From Cryptomeria japonica (lineage: Eukaryota; Streptophyta; Pinopsida; Cupressales; Cupressaceae), in assembly GCF_030272615.1 (NCBI RefSeq), contig NC_081410.1, forward strand, positions 224,803,415-224,867,414: a stretch of 64,000 bases of DNA, written 5' to 3'. Positions within the stretch are counted from its first letter, which is position 1, and the number at the start of each line of letters is the position of its first letter. Below the pieces are notes generated by a model, which worked only from the letters and a program-made list of their open reading frames with translations, was not told where the DNA came from and made no database searches. A program made the translations under genes and the position numbers. This document shows positions 33,700 to 43,681 of this stretch, one piece after another.

Positions 33700-33752
33700 T
33701 TTTTTAAAATTAGGGGCAGGAAATAACCCTTAGCTTTGTTTTTTGCTTCGGG

Positions 33753-33832
33753 ATAGGCTTGGTCTCACCAAGCCTATGCTTGGACCTCCAAAAAAATGAC
33801 CAAGGTAAAACGACATCAGATTTCTACCTTGG
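33753..33832. repeat. Two adjacent hairpins outside the right GC-motif cluster
   Basis: A perfect 10-bp inverted repeat (ATAGGCTTGG, 5-nt loop, CCAAGCCTAT) is at 33753-33777. A second inverted repeat pairs CCAAGGTA (33800-33807) with TACCTTGG (33825-33832). They may belong to the transposon end or to the gypsy leader. Confidence 0.75.
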
Positions 33833-33834
33833 CC

Positions 33835-34585
33835 TAATTTTTTGAGGGCCTTTCTGATTGAATTTTTTGACGAAACGAAAACCCATTAGAGTTTTCAGCG
33901 TCTTGATTTTAGAAATGTAAATTTCATAGTGATAAGATTACTTTTACTATTTTTGTATTATTTATTATTCAAAAGTGGAACTTAAACCTAAAATACCAAG
34001 GTTCACTAAAAATTTAATAACTTTTTGGTTTTTAGGATTTTAGAAAAATAAATTATATGACATCAATCTACATACAATTCTTTTGAATATTAAAAAAAAA
34101 ATTGAAAAATATGAAATTTTCATCAAATTATGGTGGTCGTACACATGATGTTTTGAAAATATACTTTATTATCAGTTAAAAATTAATTAAAAAATATATA
34201 TGAAATAAAAAAATAAGCAAAAATATTCTCATCAATATTTGGTGTCTTAGGTATCATTTCCCAAAAGGATTTGCAAAAATTCATTTATTTGCATCAAAAA
34301 AAGGGTGGTCGTACACATGCGTGATATGGTCCTGAAACAGGCATTTTGAAAAACTAGTTTTTAAACATGCCTACTAAAAAGGGATTTCTATCATGTGGGT
34401 ATTAAAATAAATTACATATTTGAAAAGTAGACTCTGAGCACTACATTTTCTATTATTGAAGTTTTTTGAGATTCAATCTCTAAGTGCATCAAATTTTGAC
34501 ATCAATCGTCAGAAAATTTGAAAAACAGAGAAAACACTTCCACTTTTTGCCCAAAAGTGGGATTCAACTTCTTGTAGCCACCCAT
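33835..34585. other. Junction region between DNA transposon and gypsy leader, no gene seen
   Basis: The stretch is AT-rich with no coding frame. The 15-mer GTGGTCGTACACATG occurs at about 34134 and again at about 34308. It is unclear whether this belongs to the transposon or the host gypsy. Confidence 0.4.
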
Positions 34586-34978
34586 CTAGTAGAAACTTTC
34601 TGTGACAAAGGGAATGAAATCCTCTTCAATGTGTTGCTCAGGGGTTGGTGGTTCAAATTGAGGTATATCATAAGTGATGCACACTTCGGGGAATAAGGCC
34701 GGATTGATCTTTCCTTCTTGATTTAAGCGTTGACTGAATGCTGATTTTTGACAGAATGCTCTACTCCTCAATGGTTCCTTGTCAAATTCATTGGTTTTGT
34801 CTTCAAGATACAAGCGCATATGATGAAGGAATGTTCGATGAGATTTGAAGAGTTGGCGATTGATGTATAAAAATTTATTTCGTTTGGCAACTTTTAGAGA
34901 ACTAGGTTGTTGCTTCCTCAACTGAGTGTTATGATAAATACTCTTTCTTCTTAGAATATGAGGATTAGTCATGCACAA
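34586..34978 (-). CDS. Unidentified ORF in the gypsy leader, upstream of gag
   Basis: This is an open frame of 130 codons in the same orientation as gag-pol, starting MCMTNPHILRRKSIY. It has a basic first half and a Pro/Glu-rich end (QFEPPTPEQHIEED) that looks like real protein composition. It may be the N-terminal extension of gag, cut from the rest by the DNA transposon, or a separate leader ORF such as those known in Ogre-like Tat elements. No family is recognised. Confidence 0.4.
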   Translation of the reverse strand: MCMTNPHILRRKSIYHNTQLRKQQPSSLKVAKRNKFLYINRQLFKSHRTFLHHMRLYLEDKTNEFDKEPLRSRAFCQKSAFSQRLNQEGKINPALFPEVCITYDIPQFEPPTPEQHIEEDFIPFVTESFY

Positions 34979-36206
34979 GCGATCAATGGTTTCCTTTGCT
35001 TTGTTTTGGATTTAGTTATCTTGTTTGGAAACTCAAGTTTTACTTTATCAAATGAAGGTTTAGATGCCCCCTCATGACAAAGCATGTTAAATGATATGGA
35101 ATAAGAGCTTTCCTGATATGGAAACTCGATTTGACAACTTGGAGTTTAAAACAAGTGTTTTTTTGGATATAAATTCGTTTGATTGAAGGACCTGTTGATA
35201 CTTGTGATGATGTTTCCTGATTTTGATAGGAGAGATGTGTTTTATCTTGTGACTAGTTTTCAGATTTTGACAACTTTGTTTTATGGAGAACTTGCTTTGG
35301 GATTACTTTTTGATACTCTGTTTTTGATTCTTTGTTTGATGAATTTCAGAAGGCTTCCTAAACTGTTTTCAGATTTTTCAAAAATAGCTTCTGTTTTGCC
35401 CCCTGTTTTCTTAGTTTCTGCTACGCGCTAAGACAGAAACCAAATGCGCTATTGAATTTCCTCAATGCGCTAGAGAACAGACTCCATGCGCTAATCTTCC
35501 CTCTATGATGTGCTAACTGGTTGTTTTGAATTTTTTTTAGTCTAAAAGGTTATGCGCTAACTGTTGGTCTCTAAGCGCTAATTCTTGATCCCCACGCGCT
35601 AAGTTGTTGCTTCAATGAGCCAGAATGTTTTTAGAAAGCGCCAAGTTTAAACTGCTAGTATTGGATTTTGATGAAGTGCTAAAGTTCAGAATGAATGCGC
35701 TAAAGTGAAGTTCGAGTGCGCTAAAGGATTGTTTCTACGTGCTAAGAAGTTGCTCTTATGCGCTAGACTGCCCTGATAGTTTGACTTGGTGGTTTTTCTG
35801 CAATTTTTGGGTTTTGTTTTCAATGATGATGGATAATTTTCTGAAGTAATAAATGAAAGCATGGCACAAAAGAAGCAACCATTTTTCTTAGTCTAAACAA
35901 TGAGTGTATATTCTGTGAGGATGTGTTCAAATCCCCAATGTTTTAATAGGTTTAGATACAATAACATACAATTCAGTCAGACTCTTTATTCAAGGGTCAT
36001 AAGTAATATCATAGCCCACTAGTCTCGATACTCCGTCAGCTCAAACAACCTTGTCACCCCCTAGGGGGCGCATGTTTTTTTGTCTTTTGCCAGAAATTAA
36101 CCCAAAGTGAATTGCTTCACAATTGAGTAGTTATCTTGGGAGATATATGGTGAGCGATCTTGGGGGCGGATTCTTCCCCACCCTTGCACTATGATATTAC
36201 AAATGT
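34979..36206. repeat. Gypsy leader with dispersed ATGCGCTA motif
   Basis: From about 35418 to 35770 the plus strand holds about 15 copies of a TGCGCTA(A) motif with variants (GTGCTA, ACGCGCTA), spaced roughly 15-40 bp apart. On the element's own sense strand they read TAGCGCA. The rest to 36206 shows no gene. The sequence CACCCCCTAGGGGGCGCATG near 36055 is a GC-rich island with a CCCCCTAGGGGG palindrome. Confidence 0.65.
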
Positions 36207-36635
36207 TTGGATACTGACTCGGCTCAAATTTTCTATGCTAAAGTTTGTAATCAGGTTTCCCGTTCTGCCATCAGTGATAAACTCCCTCAAGAGGCTTCCC
36301 AACATTTAGAACAAAGGCTTTATGTATCTCAAGGATACTGGGGGAAGGTTAATCATTGCGCAACCGTTGAAAAGGACTTTCGTCACTTTCCACTTTTGAT
36401 TATAGTGGGTTGGAACACTTGGCATCAAAGTCATTTCCCACTTAGGTCGTTCCCTTCACACCGGCCAAAGAATGGCTTTAAGAGTTTTTCAACCCCTCAT
36501 GAAGGCAAGCTTGCTAAAGGATTTAATTCAATAAACACTGAAAGCATAAGAGCGGTCTGGCTTTTTGATCACCCAGTTAAGGGGAGAGCATATTCTTTCC
36601 ACTTTCGCAGCAAAGCAAACAAGCGTTGTTTTTAA
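36207..36635 (+). other. Open frame of 142 codons antisense in the gypsy leader, doubtful gene
   Basis: The plus-strand frame beginning MDTDSAQIFYAKVCNQ is the longest in this part of the leader. It has mixed amino-acid composition, but no motif, signal or family is recognised. It could be chance in a region of balanced base composition, or a remnant of a captured sequence. Kept as a low-confidence entry. Confidence 0.2.
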
Positions 36636-37332
36636 CTTTTTATTGCAATGATTTGGGTAAATCTATATGGAGATGTTGCTCCACAAAAACATGGTGTTTA
36701 TTTTATCTCTTCAAAGCAATGATTTTTTGATCTAGTAATGGAACTTGGTCAACAAAGCAAAACTTCGATGTGGCGTCAACAAAATAAAATTGACAAAAGG
36801 GGAAGATCTTCCCTCTTTAACTTGAAATAAAAATTTAAACAAGTGTGCTTCTTTTTCCTTGAAAATTTTGAAATTGATCCTTTTATGCACCAAAAGATGG
36901 TGAGGTTCTTTTTAAAATCTCTTTTTTTGCAAAATAGAAAGATTGTCTTGTTCTTTTTAGAGCCCAAAGTGAAAAAATTTCTCTTAAGAAAGCAAGAAAG
37001 ATGTTTTTGTTGTTCTTTTTATTTGCCCAAAATAAAGATGAGTTCAATTTAATCCAAACAAGATTTAAAAGACTTTAAATTTTTAACTAACTTAGCTAAG
37101 TTAGTAAAAAAAATTCAAACTATTGTAACTCTTAAAATAAAAATGAGCTCCACCTGCAAGAAACTATCAGAAATCCTGCAAAATATCAATCAAAACAGTT
37201 AGAAAAACCTTGGCTTTTGAGGACTTCTACAAGTCTAAATTTAATCTCGGTTACAATTTAATATTTGCCTTCTATCTGTAATGTGCTACAGAAAAGACTA
37301 TATGTGCTACAGGATAACTGGGATGTGCTATT
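36636..37332. other. Gypsy leader, no gene seen
   Basis: The stretch is AT-rich with T-rich patches (about 36840-37050). Isolated ATGTGCTA motifs near 37280-37330 belong to the same dispersed family as the surrounding leader. Confidence 0.4.
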
Positions 37333-37525
37333 GGACAGACCCGATGCCCTGACATATTTTCCGAATGCTCTGCTCTGTTAAGTTCCCACACCAAGACCTA
37401 CAGGAAAATGCTAAAAACTCTATGCGCTAAGGGATGGTTTGTACGTGCTAGGAAATGAGCCCCACACACCGAACAGTGTACTAGATGCGCTAGAATGTTA
37501 ACCAGATGCGCTAAGGGATGTTCCC
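37333..37525. repeat. Left copy of a 193-bp leader duplication
   Basis: It is nearly identical to 41163-41355, with about eight changes, mostly transitions. Both copies contain GACAGACCCGATG, several TGCGCTA motifs and end GATGTTCCC. The copies are in the same orientation and 3830 bp apart. Confidence 0.92.
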
Positions 37526-37679
37526 TGTAGCTAGGAAATTAGGAATCATCACAAACAAGTAATATTAATAATTGCTCAATCACGAAAGCAAATTGCCATG
37601 ATCTATCCTAAACACATTCAATAGAGACATGAAAATTGAAACATTCAAAAAGATTATGCAAACCAGATGTAAATCCAAA

Positions 37680-38727
37680 TGTTTCCTTCATGCGGCTCCA
37701 TTGTTCTTCTTTCTTCTCCAAATAGTTTTGTTGTAGATCTCACCTTCAAGTGCATAAACCTAATTGTGAAAGCAAGATTGACATTGACACAAGAATACTC
37801 GAAGCGTGATTTGACAAAGTGATTAGAAATTCAATAGTCTGATTAGGGATTCAAAAATGCGATCAATTGGGGGTCTTGATTGAAGAAAATCATCCAATTT
37901 ATAGATAAATTGGAGAAATGATCAAATTAGCATGATAATGATTCGAATGGAAATTCAAATCAAGAATAGCAAAATTATGACATGTGTATGACAAATTGCT
38001 ATGCAAGGATTTATGACAATTTATGACAAGATTTTGAAATAGAAATAGACATTTAGGAATTTAGGAGAAATTAGAAAATTAAGTTGGAAATAATGACTTG
38101 GAAATTAGAAAATTGATGAAAATTAGGTAAATTAATTAATAATTTCTCATTCATTAATTAATTTACAAAAATAGGAGGAATTAATTAGCCAATTAAATAA
38201 ACATTTAATTGTGACAAGAAGACTTAGGATAAATAAATAAATTATTTAACCTAGAGGGAAAAATGCCAAACAAGATTAAATGAATAAATCATAAAACCTT
38301 GGAAGATGAATTAGAAATGCAAAGACGACAATTAGGTCTTGATGTAAGATTGATTTGATGTCGATTCGATCATGATTTTGAATTGATAAATGATTTGATT
38401 GATAAATGCGCCGAGGAACAATGACAAATTGATCCAAATTGACATGATTGAAAAGGACAAGGATCGATGACGAATCGATCGCAATATGACAAGATTGACA
38501 AGGACAAAGATCGACCCAAAATCATGATTGAAGATTGTTGTCGACAAGACCAAATTTGAGAGCGAGATGAATGAAGAATGTAGAAGAAAGACTCGATGCT
38601 CGCAAATGATAAAAACCAAGTGCGTGACATAGGAGAAATGTTAATGCGATGCAAAAACCTAAAATGAGGCAATGCGCAAATGTTAAAGTATGATCCCGCA
38701 AACGTTGACCATTTTTAGGTGTCTACA
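37680..38727 (-). repeat. LTR-like unit 1 of a tandem pair
   Basis: This 1048-bp unit aligns with unit 2 (38734-39865) over most of its length with indels. On the minus strand it begins TGTAGACACCTAAAAATGG, the start form of gypsy LTRs in this window. Its inner half is AATTAATTAAATAAA-rich like the main gypsy LTR. No gene is present. Confidence 0.7.
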
Positions 38728-38733
38728 TCCAAA

Positions 38734-39865
38734 TGTGGGTATGAATGCTTCCTTCATGCGGTTCCATTGTTCTTCTTTCCTCTTCAAATAGTTTGGTTGT
38801 GGATCTCACCTACAAGTGCACATACATGATTGAAAGCAAGTAGGTAAGAAAATTGCTCAAAAGTACTCGAAGCGTGATTGATTAGAAATTCGATAATCTG
38901 ATTAGGGATCAAGAATCAAGGGGTTTGATTGAAGAAATTCATCCAATTTATAGACAAATTGGAGAGATGGATCAAATTAGCATGATTCAATTCAAATGGA
39001 AATTGCAAATCAATTATGTCAATTATGACAAATTATGCACTTTCTATGCAAAATTTGTTGATTGATGATTTATGACAAATTATGACAAACTTCTATGTCA
39101 AAAATTGATTGATTGTCAATTATGACAAATTATGACAAATTGACATGTCATTCCCATGAAATTAGGAGAGAAATAGGAGGAAATTGAAATTAAGAATTAA
39201 GAAATTAGAAAAATTAGAAAAAGAGGAATTAGGAAATTAAGAATTAGGAAAATGATGAAAATTAGGAAATTAGTGAATTAATCAATAATTTTTCATTTAT
39301 TAATTAATTCATTCACAAAGAGGAATAATTAGCCAATTAAATGAACATTTAATTGCAATGAGAAGACTTAGGATAAATAAATAATTTATTAATCCTAAAG
39401 AGGGAAATGACAAACCAAGTTAAATGATTAAATCACGAAACCCTAGAAGATGAATTAGGTCTTGATGAAAGATAATTGATTCGATTTGATAATGATTTTG
39501 AATTGATAAATGACCAGTGTTGATAAATGATTTGATTGAGATTGGTTGACAAAAATCAATGACAAATTGACCAAATTAACATGATTGAAAAGGACAAGGA
39601 TCGATGACGAATCGATCGCAATATGACAAGATTGACAAGGACAAAGATCTACCAAAATCATGATTGAAGATTGTTGTCGACAAGACCAAATTCGAAAGCA
39701 AGACGAATGAAGAATGTAGAAGAATGACTTGATGCTCGCAAATGATAAAGACCAAGTGCGAATCATAGGAGAAATGTTAATGCGATGCAAAAAAACCTAA
39801 AATGAGGAAATGCGCAAATGTTAAAGTATGACTCCGCAAGCGTTGACCATTTTTAGGTGTCTACA
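38734..39865 (-). repeat. LTR-like unit 2 of a tandem pair, next to a polypurine tract
   Basis: The unit is 1132 bp. On the minus strand it begins TGTAGACACC and is preceded by AAAGAGGGGCAAAA at 39866-39879, the same polypurine tract as at the main gypsy 3' LTR. So it has the position of a 3' LTR. Only six bases (38728-38733) separate it from unit 1. Confidence 0.75.
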
Positions 39866-41162
39866 TTTTGCCCCTCTTTGAGACAACGCGATTTTAAGCA
39901 TTGTTTCAAAGAACAGTGATGAAAATGCCCCAGACAATAACAATGACATATGCATGCCCCCTCGAGGAATTGGCCAGAAACATGCAGAAAAGAGGCCAAT
40001 TGATCGATAAGAATGATAGAAAATGATAGGATCGAATGGATCAAATGGACTGCCAAGACTGACGGAGGAAATGTTAGTAAGAAGAAATTAGACAGAGGAT
40101 AGGTAGAGATGAGGAAAAACTTGCTTTCAGTAATGCACTTTGTAGGTGAGAACCTTTATTTTAATGTAGCAAAATGGATGCATAGCATCATGGCATTGAA
40201 GGCCAGAGCTGAAATGCAACCCTTTTTTGCAAAAGACAGACACATCACAGACAAACAGCAATCACAACAAAAAAGAAAGGGACCATGAACCATCCCGGTT
40301 ACTCTAAATCACTCAGTGACATCATCGAGCAACATAGGAACATGATCGAAGCCAAAGATAAATCAATAAAAAGATAAGATGCACAAATTCCAACAAATCA
40401 AACAAACATCTTGATCTTCATTGTCAAAAGTTGAAAGTCTTGATAGGATGATCATGCTGTCTGGTTTCAAGACATGTGGTACCCCGTCTAAGATAGGACA
40501 TAGTCTAGTTTCGAGTATACCACACCCTGTATAAGACCCATGATAGTGGAGACAAGGACAAATGATTTTGAGGTTGATTGATATGACAATTTTGATCAGT
40601 TTGAATGTCTGGTTTGATTGAAAAAGTTCATCTGTTTAAGCGTGATTTCATTAAAGCACAGTGTTTAATTGCGTGTCATTGGATGTATGCTCAGTGATTT
40701 GTCTTATACACAAAAAGAGATCCTTTATTGACAAAATGCATGTTTTTGGATTTTGATGTTTTTGAAAAAAATTTGTTCATTTTTTCAGGACCTTATTTGA
40801 CTTTTTAGGGATTTGTTCAGGACATTATTTGATTTTTTTTAGAGATTTTTTTTTTTCAGGACATTTTTCAATTTTTTTTGTGGATGTTTTTTTTTTTTTC
40901 AAGACATTTTTCAATTTTTATGATTTTTCAGGACATTTTTCAATTTTTATGATTTTTTTCAAGACATTTTTCAATTTTTAGAGATTTTTTTCAGGACATT
41001 TTTTAATTTTTTTTGGATTATTTCAGGACATTTTTTTATTTTTTTGGATTTTTTTTTTTCAGGACATTTTTTCAATTTTTTTTTTTTGAATTATTTCAGG
41101 ACATTATTTGATTTTTTTTGAATTATTTCAGGACATTTTTCAAATTTTTTTGGATTATTTCA
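39866..41162. repeat. Gypsy 3'-end-like sequence followed by a T-rich tandem repeat
   Basis: The first part resembles the 3' spacer of the main gypsy: TTTTGCCCCTCTTT, ATGCCCCAGA and CCCCTCGAGG recur as at 9540-9715. From about 40760 to 41160 there is a T-rich array of irregular 25-40-bp units containing TTTCAGGACATTTTTCAATT. No gene is seen. Confidence 0.7.
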
Positions 41163-41355
41163 GGACAGACCCGATGCGCTGACATATTTTTCGAATGCTC
41201 TGCTCTGTTAAGTTCCCACGCCAAGACCTACAGGAAAATGTTAAAAACTCTATGCGCTAAGGGATGGTTTGTACGTGCTAGGAAATGAGCCCAACGCGCC
41301 GAACAGTGTACTAGATGCGCTAGAATGTTAACCAGATGCGCTAAGGGATGTTCCC
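41163..41355. repeat. Right copy of the 193-bp leader duplication
   Basis: The copy lies close to the primer site of the main gypsy element, in its true 5' leader. It retains CG at positions where the left copy has TG or CA, for example CCCAACGCGCCGAAC against CCCCACACACCGAAC, so the left copy is more decayed. Confidence 0.9.
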
Positions 41356-41431
41356 CACTCGTTGATTCTTGTTTCCCACGTACCTGCAAAAGTGGTTAGA
41401 TTTAAAAACCGATTTGATTAATGGGGTCGGA

Positions 41432-41448
41432 CCCCACGGTGGGCGCCA
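41432..41448 (-). other. Gypsy primer-binding site
   Basis: The minus strand reads TGGCGCCCACCGTGGGG, four bases from the LTR end at 41453. The TGGCGCC start is shared with tRNA-Asp-type primer sites used by many Tat and Athila elements; the rest differs from that tRNA as I remember it. It fixes the right LTR as the 5' LTR. Confidence 0.8.
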
Positions 41449-41452
41449 GAAA

Positions 41453-42913
41453 TGTATGCGGGAAAAGCAGGCCAATGAAACTCAAAATGTGAAAATGTTG
41501 TTTCAAAGGGCTTGTCCACACACCCACATGACTTCTTGGTGCAAGTTATGGAGTCATGAGGAATGAATCAACTTCCCAAGGTAGGTTCCATGGTTCTCTA
41601 TCTCACAAGGTCCCTCAAGCCAATACCTTTGCTCTCAGATCACTGAACAAAGTGACTTAGGGATGACGAATGCAAGAACGAGGGATGCTTTAGATTGATT
41701 TTAACATAAATGCATCCTATTTATGCATGATTCTATAAATGAGTTAAACTAGATTATAAGATGACAAGGTTAGTAACAATACTATCCTAACATGATATAC
41801 TAGTTAATGATTTAAGCTAATGATAATAGAAATACTCTAAAATGCTTATTAGATTAATTCATATTACAAAGAGAGGCTAGATGTATTGATAAAATTGAGC
41901 ATAAATGAGATACTAAAAGTTTGGATGATCTTGAAATGGAGGAATGAGAGCTCTATTTATAGAGAAAATAGGACAATGGATGGTCAAGATTGGAGGAGTT
42001 AATCAAGGGTCGGGATTGAAAGTTATCAATCCATGTTTATAATTTTCACCAATGAAATGGTGACAATTTTCAACATAAGACTGCTTGAGAGGAGATGTAA
42101 GAAGCATTAAATGCTTGAGAAGACCTCACGGTTACCTTAGAAGGTAAGGGTTAAGGTTAGGTTAGGGTTATCCAATGGATAAAGCTTTTATCCAAGGGGT
42201 AAACTCTTTTGCAAAGGTTAAAGGGATAACCATGGTCAAAGCAATGAATGCTTGATGAGACCCCTGGGTTAGATGAGGGTTAAATTAGGCAAAAAGTCTC
42301 TAACCATGCCACTAAGGGTTATTTAACCATAAATGGTTTGAAGACTTTGGGGACAAATTTGTAAGAGTCCTTCCAAATTTGGGGGTATTCAACAAGTTAG
42401 CTTGTTGAAGGCATAAAGGCTTTAATGCCATTTGAAGAATTTACTCCAAATTTGAGAAGTGACCTCCTCAAATTTAGGGAAAGGGGATAATTGAAGGGTT
42501 TAGGTTAATTGATTAGGATTAGATAGGTTCTAGAAGAATTTAGGAAGAGGGTTAGGAGGCAAGTGGGAGATGTAGGAAAATGCATGTGGATGAGGGATAA
42601 TAGGATTAATTAAAATAAATTGCTTTATTTCAATTTGGTTGAGAATTGGGGATTAAATAAATTAGATTTATTTAATTGGGGTAAACTATTTAATTAAATG
42701 TAAATTTAATTAAAAAGTAGAGAGAAGAGATTTAATTAAATAAAATGATGCCAAGGGCTTAAGTGAATTTAAATAAATAAACTGAATAACTTATTTAATT
42801 AAATAGAAGAATGTGGATTATTTAATTAAATTAGATTTAACTAAATAGAGGAATGAGAATAAAATGAACATTAAATATTCATTTAGGAATATGGTCATTT
42901 TTATACGTCTACA
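41453..42913 (-). repeat. Gypsy 5' LTR (1461 bp)
   Basis: It aligns over its full length with the 3' LTR at 8067-9539. It lacks one short segment near 42735-42750 that the other copy has. Promoter and RNA start should lie in it, but I see no confident TATA box. Confidence 0.95.
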
Positions 42914-43368
42914 CAAATAAGTCTTGATGTGATACAATATGTCGGCTCAATACATTTACACATTATCCAATCAATAAACTATTTCAAAAACGTGTCGTGC
43001 TAATCTGGAATATGTTATCATGTACCAGTCCATAACCTAGACCTATCTATTGGTAAAGGCAAATATGTGAACTCGAATAGACCAATAAGAAAAACACCAA
43101 ATCCAAACATCCAATCCATGTCTTTGACATAATCAAATGATCTCCAGATGATAACAAGTCATCATCACTACCAGTGAACCATATAACCTAACGGTGAACC
43201 ATATACTGGTGACTATGCATAAGCCAATAACCATACAATGTGTCGGTTCAACAATAAACCAATATAACCAAAGTGCCAAATCATCAATGTAGACCTCCAG
43301 AAAGATAAGTGTTGATATCAATGACAAAACTAATGTAACACATGACGAAGTCATCCATAATACCAACA
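42914..43368 (-). repeat. Copia-1 3' LTR, second part
   Basis: It starts with the duplicated CAAAT (42914-42918) and then continues the LTR exactly where 8066 left off, matching about 48568-49016 of the 5' LTR. It ends CCAACA at 43368, next to the polypurine tract AAAGGGGGAGAA (43369-43380, minus strand). Confidence 0.93.
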
Positions 43369-43380
43369 TTCTCCCCCTTT

Positions 43381-43681
43381 GGCATTGATGGCAACACTAG
43401 ATGAAAAAACATCTAAGTGCCAAAAATAGAATGCCAAAAACCAACCAACATTCTCCCAAAATAGATCAATACCAGAAATCAAAACCAAAATACATCTCTC
43501 CCCAAAGTACAAATTTTTTCCATAGATATCTCTCCCCCTTTGAAATCAAATGCCAAAACAGTTAAGAACTAAAACATAACATACAGCTGCCTACTCCCCC
43601 TGAGCAGTAGCTCTCCTTCATCAAAGCCGGAAAAAGATTTTTTTTATTAGTCCCTGTCGGTTTGATGTCAATCTTCATCAT
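43381..43681. other. Copia-1 3' untranslated region, no gene seen
   Basis: This short stretch lies between the RNase H stop and the polypurine tract. It has several CTCCCCCTTT-like words (near 43490 and 43525) that read AAAGGGGGAG on the minus strand and resemble extra polypurine tracts. Confidence 0.5.

Larger units (their letters stand above)
23700..33720. mobile_element. About 10-kb DNA transposon of unrecognised superfamily, inserted near the gypsy gag start
   Basis: Both ends carry clusters of a palindromic GGGCGCCC-type motif (23718-23885 and 33583-33699). The outermost motifs on each side sit in similar context when the right end is read in reverse: AAAAATAGG followed by the GC motif. 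Inside are two convergent genes, a plus-strand proline-rich gene (26937-29051) and a minus-strand DDE-like gene (30205-33473). The gypsy frame is interrupted exactly over this span. I could not find a clean target duplication; GGAAAATGA (left) and GGAAATAAC (right) share only five of nine bases. The exact ends are therefore uncertain, and the right end may lie further out, up to about 33835. Confidence 0.65.
8067..42913 (-). mobile_element. 34.8-kb Ty3/gypsy element (Tat-like) with further insertions
   Basis: LTRs at 8067-9539 (3') and 41453-42913 (5') align end to end and begin TGTATGTGGG/TGTATGCGGG. The flanks CAAAT at 8062-8066 and 42914-42918 are an exact 5-bp target duplication. Next to the 3' LTR is a polypurine tract and next to the 5' LTR a TGGCGCC primer site, so it runs on the minus strand. 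Domain order protease-RT-RNase H-RNase H-integrase, the second archaeal-type RNase H and the antisense ORF downstream of integrase point to the Tat lineage. A DNA transposon (about 10 kb) and an LTR derivative (1.5 kb) have inserted, leaving about 23 kb of gypsy-related sequence. Confidence 0.93.

Noticed and set aside
23690-33725. GGAAAATGA / GGAAATAAC as a 9-bp target duplication of the DNA transposon
   Set aside because: Only five of nine bases match, so the pair cannot be distinguished from chance in AT-rich DNA.
36207-36635. 142-codon plus-strand frame as a possible host gene
   Set aside because: No motif or intron-exon context is recognisable and it lies within a transposon leader; kept only as a low-confidence note.
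36776-37052. Short Phe/Lys-rich frames on both strands
   Set aside because: They are complementary products of a T-rich low-complexity tract.
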